From the NCBI GenBank assembly GCA_003220435.1, contig QHSL01000097.1:1-41501 (forward strand): a stretch of 41,501 bases of DNA, written 5' to 3'. Shown here in pieces: positions 16,815 through 24,521 of the stretch. The notes beneath the pieces were generated by a model, which saw only the letters and a program-made list of their open reading frames with translations, did not search any database and was not told the origin of the DNA. This stretch comes from Candidatus Rokuibacteriota bacterium. GTDB taxonomy: Bacteria > Methylomirabilota > Methylomirabilia > Rokubacteriales > CSP1-6. The translations under genes were made by a program, and so were the position numbers. Position 1 is the stretch's first letter, and the number at the start of each line of letters is the position of its first letter.

Positions 16815-18254
16815 ATGGCCGATAGCCTGCCGACCCGCCAGCAGGATTTCAACGAGTGGTACAACCAGCTCGTGCTGCGCGCCGACATGGCGGACTACGC
16901 GCCGGTCCGCGGCTGCATGATCGTCAAGCCGTACGGCTGGGCGCTCTGGGAGAACATCCAGGGGGCGCTCGATCGGCGCTTCAAGGCCACCGGCCACGTG
17001 AACGCCGCGTTCCCGCTCTTCATCCCGAAGTCGTTCCTCGAGAAGGAGAAGCAGCACGTCGAGGGGTTCGCCCCCGAGCTGGCCGTGGTGACGATCGGCG
17101 GCGGCGAGGAGCTGGCCGAGCCGCTGATCGTCCGGCCGACCTCCGAGACGATCATCGGCCACGCGTACGCGCACTGGATCAAGTCGTATCGCGATCTGCC
17201 CGTGCTGATCAACCAGTGGAACAGCGTTGTCCGCTGGGAGCTCCGCACCAAGCTCTTCTTGAGGACGCTGGAGTTCTGGTGGCAGGAGGGCCACACCGCG
17301 CACGCGACCTACGACGAGGCGGAAGCCGAGACGCGGCAGATGCTCGACGTGTACACCGACTTCGCGGTCAACGAGGCGGCGGTGCCCGTCATTCCGGGCG
17401 TCAAGTCGGCGGCCGAGAAGTTCGCCGGCGCGGTTCACTCCTACACGATCGAGGCGATGATGGGCGACAAGCGGGCGCTGCAGGCCGGCACCTCGCACAA
17501 CCTCGGCCAGAACTTCGCCAAGGCGTTCGACATCAAGTACCTCGACCAGGGCAACGAGCTGCAGCACTGCTGGACGACCTCGTGGGGGCTCTCGACCCGG
17601 TTCATCGGCGCCATCATCATGGTCCACGGCGACGACCAGGGACTGGTGCTGCCGCCGCGGCTCGCGCCGCATCAGGTCGTGATCGTGCCGATCTACCGGA
17701 GCGACGCCGAGCGCGCCACGGTGCTCGAGGCCGCGGGGCGGGTGCGAAAGCAGCTCGTGGCCAATGGCGTGCGTGTGAAGCTCGACGAGCGCGACGGGGT
17801 CACGCCCGGCTTCAAGTTCAACGACTGGGAGATGCGAGGCGTGCCGCTCCGCATCGAGATCGGCCCGCGTGACGTCGAGAAGCGCTCCGTCGTCCTGGCC
17901 CGGCGCGACACGCCCGGGAAGGCCGGCAAGTCATTCGCGCCGGAGGAAGGGCTCAGCGGCGCGGTGACGGCGATGCTGGAGTCGATTCAGAAGTCGCTCT
18001 ACGAGCGGGCGGCGGAGTTCCTGCGGGCCAACACCTCGGAGCCCCGGACCTACGACGACTTCAGGCAGGCGATCGAGGCCGGCGGCTTCTGCCGGGTGTG
18101 GTGGTCCGGCGACGTCGAGCGCGAGGCCGCGATCAAGGAAGAGACGAAGGCGACGATTCGTTGCATCCCGCTCGAGCAGCCCGGCGGCGAAGGGCCTTGC
18201 ATCGGCACTGGCCGGCCGGCCACGCAGGTTGCGATCTTCGGCCGCGCGTACTGA
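16815..18254 (+). CDS. proS: Prolyl-tRNA synthetase, archaeal/eukaryal-type (ProS type 3)
   Basis: A 479-residue class II aminoacyl-tRNA synthetase that charges tRNA-Pro in the cytosol. The type-3 architecture (no editing insertion; C-terminal extension ending in GRAY) separates it from the longer bacterial type. Recognisable blocks are RGCMIVKPYGWALWENIQ, LIVRPTSETIIGHAYAHW (motif 2 region), the WELRTKLFLRTLEFWWQEGHTAH loop, AGTSHNLGQNFAKAFDI, and motif 3 in TSWGLSTRFIGAIIMVHGDDQGLVLPP. The anticodon-binding domain begins at about residue 285. The zinc-site-like region keeps only three cysteines (GFCRVWW, IRCIP, GPCIG), so zinc may be lost. GGAGG precedes the ATG. Confidence 0.96.
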   Translation: MADSLPTRQQDFNEWYNQLVLRADMADYAPVRGCMIVKPYGWALWENIQGALDRRFKATGHVNAAFPLFIPKSFLEKEKQHVEGFAPELAVVTIGGGEELAEPLIVRPTSETIIGHAYAHWIKSYRDLPVLINQWNSVVRWELRTKLFLRTLEFWWQEGHTAHATYDEAEAETRQMLDVYTDFAVNEAAVPVIPGVKSAAEKFAGAVHSYTIEAMMGDKRALQAGTSHNLGQNFAKAFDIKYLDQGNELQHCWTTSWGLSTRFIGAIIMVHGDDQGLVLPPRLAPHQVVIVPIYRSDAERATVLEAAGRVRKQLVANGVRVKLDERDGVTPGFKFNDWEMRGVPLRIEIGPRDVEKRSVVLARRDTPGKAGKSFAPEEGLSGAVTAMLESIQKSLYERAAEFLRANTSEPRTYDDFRQAIEAGGFCRVWWSGDVEREAAIKEETKATIRCIPLEQPGGEGPCIGTGRPATQVAIFGRAY

Positions 18255-18272
18255 AGCGCCATCGTCCCGGGT

Positions 18273-18707
18273 TCACCGCTTGAATCCGAGGATCAGCACG
18301 CCGGCTCCGACCATGAGGATGCCGATCCATTCCCGGCCCGACGGGCGCTCACCGAGAAAGACGACCGCGAACAGTGCGACCAGAAGCAGACTCAGCTTGT
18401 CGACCGGGGCGACCTTCGACGCGTCCCCGACCTTCAGGGCGCGGAAGTAGCAGACCCACGACGCGCCGGTCGCCAGCCCCGACAGCACCAGGAAGAGCCA
18501 GGTCTTGGACGGCAGCGTCAGCGGATTGCGCCATTTGCCCACCCCGGCGACGAACGCGGCCAGGACGAGCAGGATGACGACCGTGCGAACGAGCGTCGCC
18601 AGATCGGAATCGACGCCCTCGAGCCCGATCTTCGCGAAGATGGCGGTGAGGGCCGCGAACGCGGCCGACCAGAGCGCCCAGTAGAACCAGCTGGTGTCCG
18701 ACGCCAT
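18273..18707 (-). CDS. EamA/DMT-family small transporter
   Basis: A 144-residue inner-membrane protein with a single EamA (drug/metabolite transporter) repeat of about five helices; such half-size proteins usually act as dimers. It opens WFYWALWSAAFAALTAIFAKIGLEGVDSDLATLVRT, contains the family block SWVCYFRALKVGDASKVAPVDKLS and ends with a helix (IGILMVGAGVLILGFKR). Six nt separate it from the upstream MBL-like gene, so they are probably co-transcribed. Substrate unknown. Confidence 0.9.
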   Translation of the reverse strand: MASDTSWFYWALWSAAFAALTAIFAKIGLEGVDSDLATLVRTVVILLVLAAFVAGVGKWRNPLTLPSKTWLFLVLSGLATGASWVCYFRALKVGDASKVAPVDKLSLLLVALFAVVFLGERPSGREWIGILMVGAGVLILGFKR

Positions 18708-18713
18708 CGCCGT

Positions 18714-19640
18714 CTACCTCGGCCGCTTCGTGACGCCGAGCCGTCGCTTCGGCTCGAGCGTGTGAGACTCGAAGTGACGCGGGACCACGACCCGCGTTCG
18801 CGGGGACACCGCCTTGACCTCCTTCACAAACACCTCGGCTTCGCGCAGCCGCTGGTCCTGGGGCGCGCCATAGGGCAGGGACTGCTCGTCCCAGTGGGTC
18901 GCGAACACCAGGCGCGGGTGATCGAGCGCACGCATGAGCCGGCCCGTGTAGTCGTGGATCTCGAGCCGCTGGCGCGCGGCCGCGATCATGGCCACGTCCG
19001 GCCGCAGGCCCTGCACCTCGCGCTCGACATAGTTCATCGAGCCGAACCAGAGGATGCGGTAGCCCCCCAGCCGTAACAGGTACGCGAGCGTGCCGCCCTC
19101 GATGTCGTTGTCAAGACGCCGCGGGCCGGCGAAGTCGCGCGGCACCACGCGCCCGTCGTAGTAATGCTTGCCGCTGAGCGCCGAATGCAGGCTCGGGATC
19201 ACCTTGACCGACAGCACGTCGAAGTCATAGTCCTCGCCGCCGCGCACGGTGAGGATCTGGGCCTCTGGCACTCCGCCGGCGCGCGCCAGATTGGCCGTGC
19301 TCTCGGTGCCGATCACGGTTGCGCCGGTCTTGCGGGCGATGTACGGCACGTCGATCGAGTGGTTGAAGTGGGAGTGGGAGATCAGGATGAAGTCTACCCG
19401 CGTGATCCGGGCGTCGATGGTGGCGGTGTCGGAGACGAGATCCTCGCCCATCGCGAACGCGTGACGCGTGTCGCCGGGCAATTCGGGCGTGTCGAGGTTG
19501 CCGAAGCGCCCTCGGTAGCGCAGCCGCGAGAGATAGGGGTCGAGGAGGATCACCCGCTGGCCGTTGGTGATCTCCCAGCCGGCTGCGCCAAGATGCGTCA
19601 ATCGCACCTGCGTGTTCGCCGAGGCGCGGGCCTGCGTCAC
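18714..19640 (-). CDS. MBL-fold protein with altered HxHxDH motif
   Basis: A 308-residue metallo-beta-lactamase-superfamily protein related to UlaG-type hydrolases: LTHLGAAGWEI...LLDPYLSR near the N-terminus and ILISHSHFNHSID at residues 86-97. The canonical HxHxDH reads H89-S-H91-F-N93-H94, so the conserved Asp is Asn, and the strand that usually ends in GDT reads WFGSMNY. A late His is present in ATHWDEQ. One metal site may therefore be weakened or the protein may be non-hydrolytic. No signal peptide. GTG start with no clear Shine-Dalgarno, 28 nt after a VOC gene; cotranscribed with the EamA gene. Confidence 0.85.
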   Translation of the reverse strand: MTQARASANTQVRLTHLGAAGWEITNGQRVILLDPYLSRLRYRGRFGNLDTPELPGDTRHAFAMGEDLVSDTATIDARITRVDFILISHSHFNHSIDVPYIARKTGATVIGTESTANLARAGGVPEAQILTVRGGEDYDFDVLSVKVIPSLHSALSGKHYYDGRVVPRDFAGPRRLDNDIEGGTLAYLLRLGGYRILWFGSMNYVEREVQGLRPDVAMIAAARQRLEIHDYTGRLMRALDHPRLVFATHWDEQSLPYGAPQDQRLREAEVFVKEVKAVSPRTRVVVPRHFESHTLEPKRRLGVTKRPR

Positions 19641-19668
19641 GCGTCGCGCGCGAGCGATGGCGGCGGCC

Positions 19669-20088
19669 TCAGCAGGCAGCCGACGGGCCGGCGGCTTTCC
19701 GCGGCTCGATCAGCTCGACCCGAACATCGTCCGGCGCCCACATGAACGCGATGCGCGGGCCGTTGGGAATCTGGATCGGCCCCTCCAGCAGGCGGGCGCC
19801 GAATCCCTCGAGCCGCTTGATGTCGCTCTCGAGATGGGTCGAGTCGAACCCGAAGTGCTCGAGGCCGTGGTGGGCGCTGGCGTCGCCCGGGCCCAGGCGC
19901 TCGTTCGTGCGCGCGCCCGAGATATTCACCGCCATCCCGCCGTCCTCGCTCTGGCAGCGGACGAAGCGGTCGCCGAAGACGCGCGTCTCGTCGCCCATGA
20001 TCTTGAAGTTGAAGGCCCGCACGTACCATTCGGCGGTCTTCCGCGGGTCGGGGGACTTCAGGTGGATGTGGTTGATCCGGAACGCCAT
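19669..20088 (-). CDS. VOC family protein
   Basis: A 139-residue vicinal-oxygen-chelate protein. MAFRINHIHLKSPDPRKTAEWY gives a probable metal-ligand His (His7 or His9). The central HHGLEHFGFDSTHLESDIKRLEGFGARLL block supplies a second His, and AFMWAPDDVRVELIEP contains the C-terminal Glu ligand position, so the metal site looks complete. Likely a small-molecule dioxygenase, isomerase or lyase; substrate unknown. GAGGAGACGATC precedes the ATG. It leads a short minus-strand cluster with the MBL-like and EamA genes. Confidence 0.9.
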   Translation of the reverse strand: MAFRINHIHLKSPDPRKTAEWYVRAFNFKIMGDETRVFGDRFVRCQSEDGGMAVNISGARTNERLGPGDASAHHGLEHFGFDSTHLESDIKRLEGFGARLLEGPIQIPNGPRIAFMWAPDDVRVELIEPRKAAGPSAAC

Positions 20089-20160
20089 GATCGTCTCCTC
20101 TGGTCGTCGACCGCAGTTCGTTGACCGCTATCAGCCGCTGACGCAGTCCACGACCTTTCA

Positions 20161-20182
20161 TATACACCGAAACGGGCTACGC
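20161..20182. promoter_or_regulatory. TATACAC element, copy 1
   Basis: TATACACC-GAAAC-GGGCTACG lies about 75 bp upstream of the minus-strand VOC gene. Allowing one-base gaps it matches copy 2 at 22497 almost throughout (TATACAC, GAAAC, GGGyTACG). Copy 3 at 36477 shares the TATACACC core. Possible operator or promoter core. Confidence 0.35.
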
Positions 20183-20276
20183 GCCGCAGGCCGACGCGAG
20201 GCTCGCCGACCCGGGCGCGGCGCGAGTACGAATGGAACCAGGCGACTTCCTGGCCGGATATTCCCCGAGGAGCTAA

Positions 20277-20306
20277 ATGTCCGGTCGGGCCGCCGCGTCC
20301 AAGTAG
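20277..20306 (+). CDS. Possible 9-aa leader peptide upstream of the FecR/DUF6600 gene
   Basis: GAGGAG followed 4 nt later by ATG opens a nine-codon frame (MSGRAAASK, stop TAG) in the leader of the FecR/DUF6600 gene. The strong ribosome site is the only support. No run of regulatory codons is present. Confidence 0.25.
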   Translation: MSGRAAASK

Positions 20307-20329
20307 ATAGCTCGAGGAGCTCGCCGCCG

Positions 20330-20368
20330 ATGGCGCGAGCGACTCCGGCTGAGAGGAGTCAGCGATGA
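20330..20368 (+). CDS. Possible 12-aa translationally coupled upstream peptide
   Basis: GAGGAG 11 nt upstream of an ATG opens a 12-codon frame (MARATPAERSQR) whose TGA overlaps the ATG of the FecR/DUF6600 gene as ATGA. A small inverted repeat (AGCTC-GAG-GAGCT) covers its ribosome site. It could couple translation to the main gene or be fortuitous. Confidence 0.28.
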   Translation: MARATPAERSQR

Positions 20369-22386
20369 GCCCTCGGCCGATGGTTGCAGGGTTTCTGATC
20401 TTCAGCATGATCGTGAGCGGCCCGGCTTCTGCGTGGAGGGCCGATGCTCAATCGCCCCCGCCGGCGCCGGCCCCACCCCCGAACCCCGCCGGTGCTCCCG
20501 CGCCGAGGCAGGCGCCCGAAGTCACCCCACCTCGCGTGAGTTATATCCACGGTGAGGTGTCCTTTTGGCGGCCTGGCGCTGAAGAGTGGACGCCGGCCAA
20601 GCTGAACACGCCGCTGGCGCCGGGAGACGTTCTCTATACGGGCCCCGGTGGCAATGTGGAGCTCCAGATCGGCCCGCGCGGGTTCCTGCGCGCCGCCGAG
20701 GGCACGCAGCTCGGTCTCGACAATCACGAACCGGATTTCCTCCAATTTCGCGTGACCGGCGGATACGCCGCGCTCGACCTGCGCGAGGTGCCGACAGGCC
20801 ACACGCTGGAGCTGGATACGCCCAACGCCGCGTTTACGGTGGAGCGACCGGGTTACTACCGTCTCGATGTGGCTCGGGACTCGACCACCTTCGCCACGCA
20901 TCGGGGCGGCGTCGCGACGATGACGCCTGCGGGGGGGACCGCGACGCCGATCGCCGCCAATCAGCAGCTCGTCGTCACCGGGACCGATTCACCGAGCCTG
21001 GAGACCGCCGCCGCGCCCGAGCTCACCGCGTGGGACCGCTGGAACTATCAGCGCACGGCCTATCTGCTCCATCCCACGAGCACCACCCAGGTACCGGCGG
21101 GCGTGTACGGCGCCGAGGCTCTCGACCAATACGGGAGCTGGCGTACTGCCGAGACGTATGGCTCGGTGTGGGTGCCCGCGAGTGTCCCGGTGGGGTGGGT
21201 GCCGTACAGCACGGGTCGGTGGATCTGGGATCCTCGGTTCGGCTGGACCTGGCTCGACGACGCTCCGTGGGGCTGGGCGCCCTATCACTACGGCCGCTGG
21301 GTCTTCATCGGCAGCTACTGGGCGTGGGCGCCCGGTCCTGTCGTCGTGCGGCCCGTCTATTCGCCCGCCCTCGTCGTCTTCCTCGGCGGCGGCGTGCGAG
21401 TTGGGATTGGAGTCCGGCCGCTCTGCTGGGCGCCGCTCGCCTGGGGTGAGCCGCTGATTCCGTGGTGGGGCCGTCCCGGCTTCATCGGGGTCGCCTCGTG
21501 GCGGGGATGGGGTGGGCCACATGTGGTCAACAACGTCGTCGTGAATCGCACGACCACCGTGAACGTGACCGACATCACCGTGTACCGGAACGTCACCGTG
21601 ACGAACGCGGTGGTCGGTGTCTCCGCTGATCGTTTTGGTCGCGACCACGAACGGCCACGACGAATCGCCGACGCCGACGTCCGGCGGCTAACGCCAGTAC
21701 GCGGCGATGTCGACGTCAGGCCCGTCCCGGCGAGTGTGACGATTTCGGCGGGAGCTGCGGCCAGACCGCCGGCTGCGTTCCAGGCGCGTGCCACCGTGGC
21801 CACACGACGTCCGCATGACACCGCGGCATCGCTGCACGCCCACGGCATCGCGACGACACAGGCACTGGAGTCGGCCCCCGCGCCGCGTATCGTCCCCTCG
21901 CCAAGGTCTGAGCGAGCGACCAAGCGCGCTGCGGTGCCGCAACATGATGGCTCCGGCGGCGCGCCATCCGCCGCCAGGCCTGGGCGCGAGCGCGGCCAGC
22001 AGGGCCCGCCCACGCCTCCACCGCAGCGACCGGCGTCGCTGCAGCGAGAACCCGCACCGGGGCAACAACAGGGGGCGCCGCCGCCACAACTCCAAGCGGT
22101 CCCGTCGCCATCACCGCGGGTTGAGCGCCAGGCGCGGGGGGAGCACGTGGATCGCGGGGAACGGCGCGAGCGTGGCCAGCAGCAGGCCGCGCCGATCCCG
22201 CAGCGCCAGTCCGCACCATCGCAGCCACCCGCGTTACCTCAGCAGCCGTCACCGACTCGCGCCGAGCCGGTCCCGAACCGTAGTGAGCGGCTGGATCGCG
22301 GCGATCGGCAGGATCGCGGCGCGCGCCCGGAGCGGGGTGAGCCTCAGCGCCGCGCCGAACGCCAGCAGCCGGCGGAGCGCCAGTAG
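20365..22386 (+). CDS. Exported FecR-like/DUF6600 protein with disordered Pro/Gln/Arg tail
   Basis: A 673-residue secreted or envelope protein. Signal peptide at residues 1-29 (VAGFLIFSMIVSGPASAWRADAQ), then a Pro-rich linker, then a FecR-like beta domain (about 58-215, e.g. GEVSFWRPGAEEW...GDVLYTGPGGNVELQIG). The aromatic DUF6600-type region follows (about 265-385) with repeats such as GWVPYSTGRWIWDPRFGWTW and GWAPYHYGRW. After a Val/Thr/Asn-rich stretch (NNVVVNRTTTVNVTDITVY), the last 250 residues are low-complexity Pro, Gln, Arg and Glu (RGDRQDRGARPERGEPQRR), probably disordered. Start preceded by AGAGGAGT. Function unknown; FecR domains often sense signals in the periplasm. Confidence 0.87.
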   Translation: MSPRPMVAGFLIFSMIVSGPASAWRADAQSPPPAPAPPPNPAGAPAPRQAPEVTPPRVSYIHGEVSFWRPGAEEWTPAKLNTPLAPGDVLYTGPGGNVELQIGPRGFLRAAEGTQLGLDNHEPDFLQFRVTGGYAALDLREVPTGHTLELDTPNAAFTVERPGYYRLDVARDSTTFATHRGGVATMTPAGGTATPIAANQQLVVTGTDSPSLETAAAPELTAWDRWNYQRTAYLLHPTSTTQVPAGVYGAEALDQYGSWRTAETYGSVWVPASVPVGWVPYSTGRWIWDPRFGWTWLDDAPWGWAPYHYGRWVFIGSYWAWAPGPVVVRPVYSPALVVFLGGGVRVGIGVRPLCWAPLAWGEPLIPWWGRPGFIGVASWRGWGGPHVVNNVVVNRTTTVNVTDITVYRNVTVTNAVVGVSADRFGRDHERPRRIADADVRRLTPVRGDVDVRPVPASVTISAGAAARPPAAFQARATVATRRPHDTAASLHAHGIATTQALESAPAPRIVPSPRSERATKRAAVPQHDGSGGAPSAARPGRERGQQGPPTPPPQRPASLQREPAPGQQQGAPPPQLQAVPSPSPRVERQARGEHVDRGERRERGQQQAAPIPQRQSAPSQPPALPQQPSPTRAEPVPNRSERLDRGDRQDRGARPERGEPQRRAERQQPAERQ

Positions 22387-22390
22387 CGAC

Positions 22391-22420
22391 TCAGTGCATG
22401 ACGAGGCCGCCGTCGAGCCG
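22391..22420 (-). pseudogene. Relic of an SDR gene 3' end
   Basis: On the minus strand these bases encode QRL-DGGLVMH-stop, the extreme C-terminus of a short-chain dehydrogenase. They match the end of the intact SDR at 24522-25298 (DGGLVMH stop) at nearly every base over about 25 nt. No further SDR homology continues upstream, so only the tail survives. Confidence 0.55.
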
Positions 22421-22496
22421 CTGGCACCTCGATGAGCACGAGGCGCGAGCGCGTCGTTTTGATCTCCCTCCAGGTGATGACGTCCAGGTCCTCTGA

Positions 22497-22517
22497 TATA
22501 CACGAAACAGGGTTACG
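22497..22517. promoter_or_regulatory. TATACAC element, copy 2
   Basis: TATACAC-GAAACAGGGTTACG lies 20-40 bp upstream of the SDR start at 22537, just before its GGAGGAGG ribosome site. It is nearly identical to copy 1 (20161). Could contain the -10 of the SDR promoter or be an operator. Confidence 0.35.
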
Positions 22518-22536
22518 AACGGAGGAGGTGCAAACG

Positions 22537-23328
22537 ATGGGGCAGCTCGACGGAAGGACCGCGCTGATCACGGGCGCGGCGCGCGGGATCGGCGCGGCGT
22601 GCGCGCGCAGGCTCGCGGCCGAGGGCGCTCGGCTCGTGCTGGCGGACCAGGACGGCGCCGGCGTGGACAAGCTGGCGGCCGAGCTCGGCCAGGTGGCGGT
22701 GAGGGCCGACGTCACTCGACATGCGGACATCGAGCGCATGCTCGAGGAGCCGTACAAGCGATTCGGCCGGCTCGACGTGCTGTTCAACAACGCCGGCGTC
22801 ATCCGCGTCCAGCCGATGCTCGAGGTCACGGAAGACGAATGGGACCGCGTGATGGCCGTGAACCTGCGCGCGGTGTTCTTCGTGCTGCAGGCCGCGAGCC
22901 GTCGCATGCTCGAGCAGGGACTCATCGCCGGCTCGGAGCTTCGCGGCAAGCTCATCCAGACCGCGTCGATCGCGTCGTACCGCGGCGGCAACCACCTGAT
23001 GACGCCGTACTCGGCCTCGAAAGCCGGCGTGGTGAGCCTCACGCGCTCGGCGGCGCAGGCGCTCGCTACTCATCGGATCACGTCGAATTGCGTGTGCCCC
23101 GGGGCGGTCGACACGGCCATGTGGGAGCAGATCGACAAGGAGTGGGGCGCGCTCGAGGGGCTCGGGCCGGGCGAGGCGTGGAAGCGGAGGATTCGTCCCA
23201 TCCCGCTCGGGCGGCCGGAGCGTCCGGAGGACGTCGCGAGCGTGGTCGCGTTCCTGGCCGGTCCCGACTCCGACTACATGACCGGCCAGGCGATCAACGT
23301 GGACGGCGGGCTCGTCATGGGAAGCTGA
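22537..23328 (+). CDS. SDR family NAD(P)-dependent oxidoreductase
   Basis: A 263-residue classical short-chain dehydrogenase. Cofactor motif TGAARGIG (12-19), NNAG at 84-87, catalytic Ser144, Tyr158 and Lys162 (YSASK), and the C-terminal GRPERPEDVASVVAFLAGPDSDYMTGQAINVDGG. Asp37 after strand 2 (LVLADQDG) suggests NAD(H) preference. I chose the ATG at 22537 (GGAGGAGG 8 nt upstream, MGQLDGRTALITG). Probable polyol or hydroxy-substrate dehydrogenase; substrate unknown. An intact paralogue lies at 24522-25298 and a relic tail at 22391. Confidence 0.94.
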   Translation: MGQLDGRTALITGAARGIGAACARRLAAEGARLVLADQDGAGVDKLAAELGQVAVRADVTRHADIERMLEEPYKRFGRLDVLFNNAGVIRVQPMLEVTEDEWDRVMAVNLRAVFFVLQAASRRMLEQGLIAGSELRGKLIQTASIASYRGGNHLMTPYSASKAGVVSLTRSAAQALATHRITSNCVCPGAVDTAMWEQIDKEWGALEGLGPGEAWKRRIRPIPLGRPERPEDVASVVAFLAGPDSDYMTGQAINVDGGLVMGS

Positions 23329-23368
23329 GCAACTTCTCGCGACGGGAAGTCGGCCCGCCGCCGATCCA

Positions 23369-24337
23369 CTATTCGATTACTTGATCCGCTCGCAGCAGCA
23401 CCGACGGGGGGATCCTGAGCCCCAAGCGCCTCGCGGTCTTGAGATTGATCACCAACTCGAATTTCGCGGGCTGCTCGACCGGGAGATCGGCGGGCTTGGC
23501 ACCCTTGATGATCTTGTCCGCGTAGTTGGCCGCCCGTCGAATCACATCGATGAGATTCGGCCCATAGGACATCAGGCCTCCGACGTCGACGTACTCTCTG
23601 CGATGGGACATCCCCGGAAGCCCATTCCTTTCCGCGAGGCCCGCGATGCGTCGCCCTTCACTCGCAAACATGGGGTCCGAAAGCATCAGGAACGCATCGG
23701 CGCGCTCTCTCGCCATCGCGGTGAAGGCGCCCTCGAGCTCCTCGGGCGTTCTCGCCGCGTGGACGTCGAGCTGTATCCCAAGGGATCGAGCGGCCGACCG
23801 GGTCTGGTTCAGCTCTTCCTCGGTATCGCGGTTCGCGGGATTCCACAGCGCCACCACACAGGTCGTGGATGGCAAAGCTTCCTTCAGCGGTTCCAACCGC
23901 TTGCCGGCAAGCTCGGCAGCGATCATGGTCACTCCGGTCACGTTGCGTTCCGGCCGGGCGAGGCTGGCCACCAATCCGGTTCGCACTGGGTCGGCAAACG
24001 TTAGGAAAACGACCGGGATGGTCGTGATCGCATCCCGCGCAACTCGCGCCGCCGGGGTTCCCACTGCAAGGATTACGTTGACCTTGCGACGCACGAGTTG
24101 TGCGGCGACGCGGGGCAGGTCCTCGTAGCTCTTTGAGGTCAGCTCCTCGATGAGGAGGTTCTGTCCTTCGCGGTACCCGAGCGCGCTCAGGCTCTGCCTG
24201 AAGGGGTCGATGTTGAGATCGGGAGGCCAGCGCATGACACCGATCCGGGCCGTCTTCTCCGGCGGCTGCGCGTGCGCGGCGAGCGGCGCAACCGCCAGGC
24301 TGAGAGGGAGAATGATCGCGAGCCCGATCAGCCGCAT
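23369..24337 (-). CDS. ABC_sub_bind (DUF534) periplasmic binding protein
   Basis: A 322-residue solute-binding protein of the TrpX/ABC_sub_bind family, with a signal peptide at residues 1-23 (IGLAIILPLSLAVAPLAAHAQ). Typical blocks: RIGVMRWPPD, FRQSLSALGYREGQNLLIE, LPRVAAQLVRRKVNVILAVGTPAARVA, PVVFLTFADPVRTGLVASLARPERNVTGV and the end NLKTARRLGLRIPPSVLLRADQVIE. No permease or ATPase gene is adjacent, so it is an orphan binding protein, a common situation in this family. Base composition appears slightly lower in GC than its neighbours, compatible with acquisition. Convergent with the SDR gene. Confidence 0.92.
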   Translation of the reverse strand: MRLIGLAIILPLSLAVAPLAAHAQPPEKTARIGVMRWPPDLNIDPFRQSLSALGYREGQNLLIEELTSKSYEDLPRVAAQLVRRKVNVILAVGTPAARVARDAITTIPVVFLTFADPVRTGLVASLARPERNVTGVTMIAAELAGKRLEPLKEALPSTTCVVALWNPANRDTEEELNQTRSAARSLGIQLDVHAARTPEELEGAFTAMARERADAFLMLSDPMFASEGRRIAGLAERNGLPGMSHRREYVDVGGLMSYGPNLIDVIRRAANYADKIIKGAKPADLPVEQPAKFELVINLKTARRLGLRIPPSVLLRADQVIE

Positions 24338-24376
24338 GCTGCCGGGAGTCTAGCCGAGCGCCACGACGCGCACCAG

Positions 24377-24403
24377 CGCCCCGGCCGAACCTGAACCGGG
24401 GCG
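24377..24403. repeat. GC-rich hairpin between the SDR and ABC_sub_bind genes
   Basis: CGCCCCGG and CCGGGGCG form a perfect 8-bp inverted repeat around an 11-nt loop. It lies downstream of the minus-strand ADH/CoA-transferase/SDR operon and upstream of the next minus-strand gene. No U-tract follows, so it may be a Rho-type or weak terminator or an mRNA-stabilising structure. The rest of this 184-bp gap holds nothing I recognise. Confidence 0.5.
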
Positions 24404-24521
24404 TCGGCGAGTGGTGGCGCGGCCGGGGTACTACTCGGTGACGCTACCCCCGAAGGGCACCGTCAGGTCAGGGGCGGGAAGGTGACTCCGGGGCTCGTCG
24501 AGGCCCCCCATGTAGGTCAGC

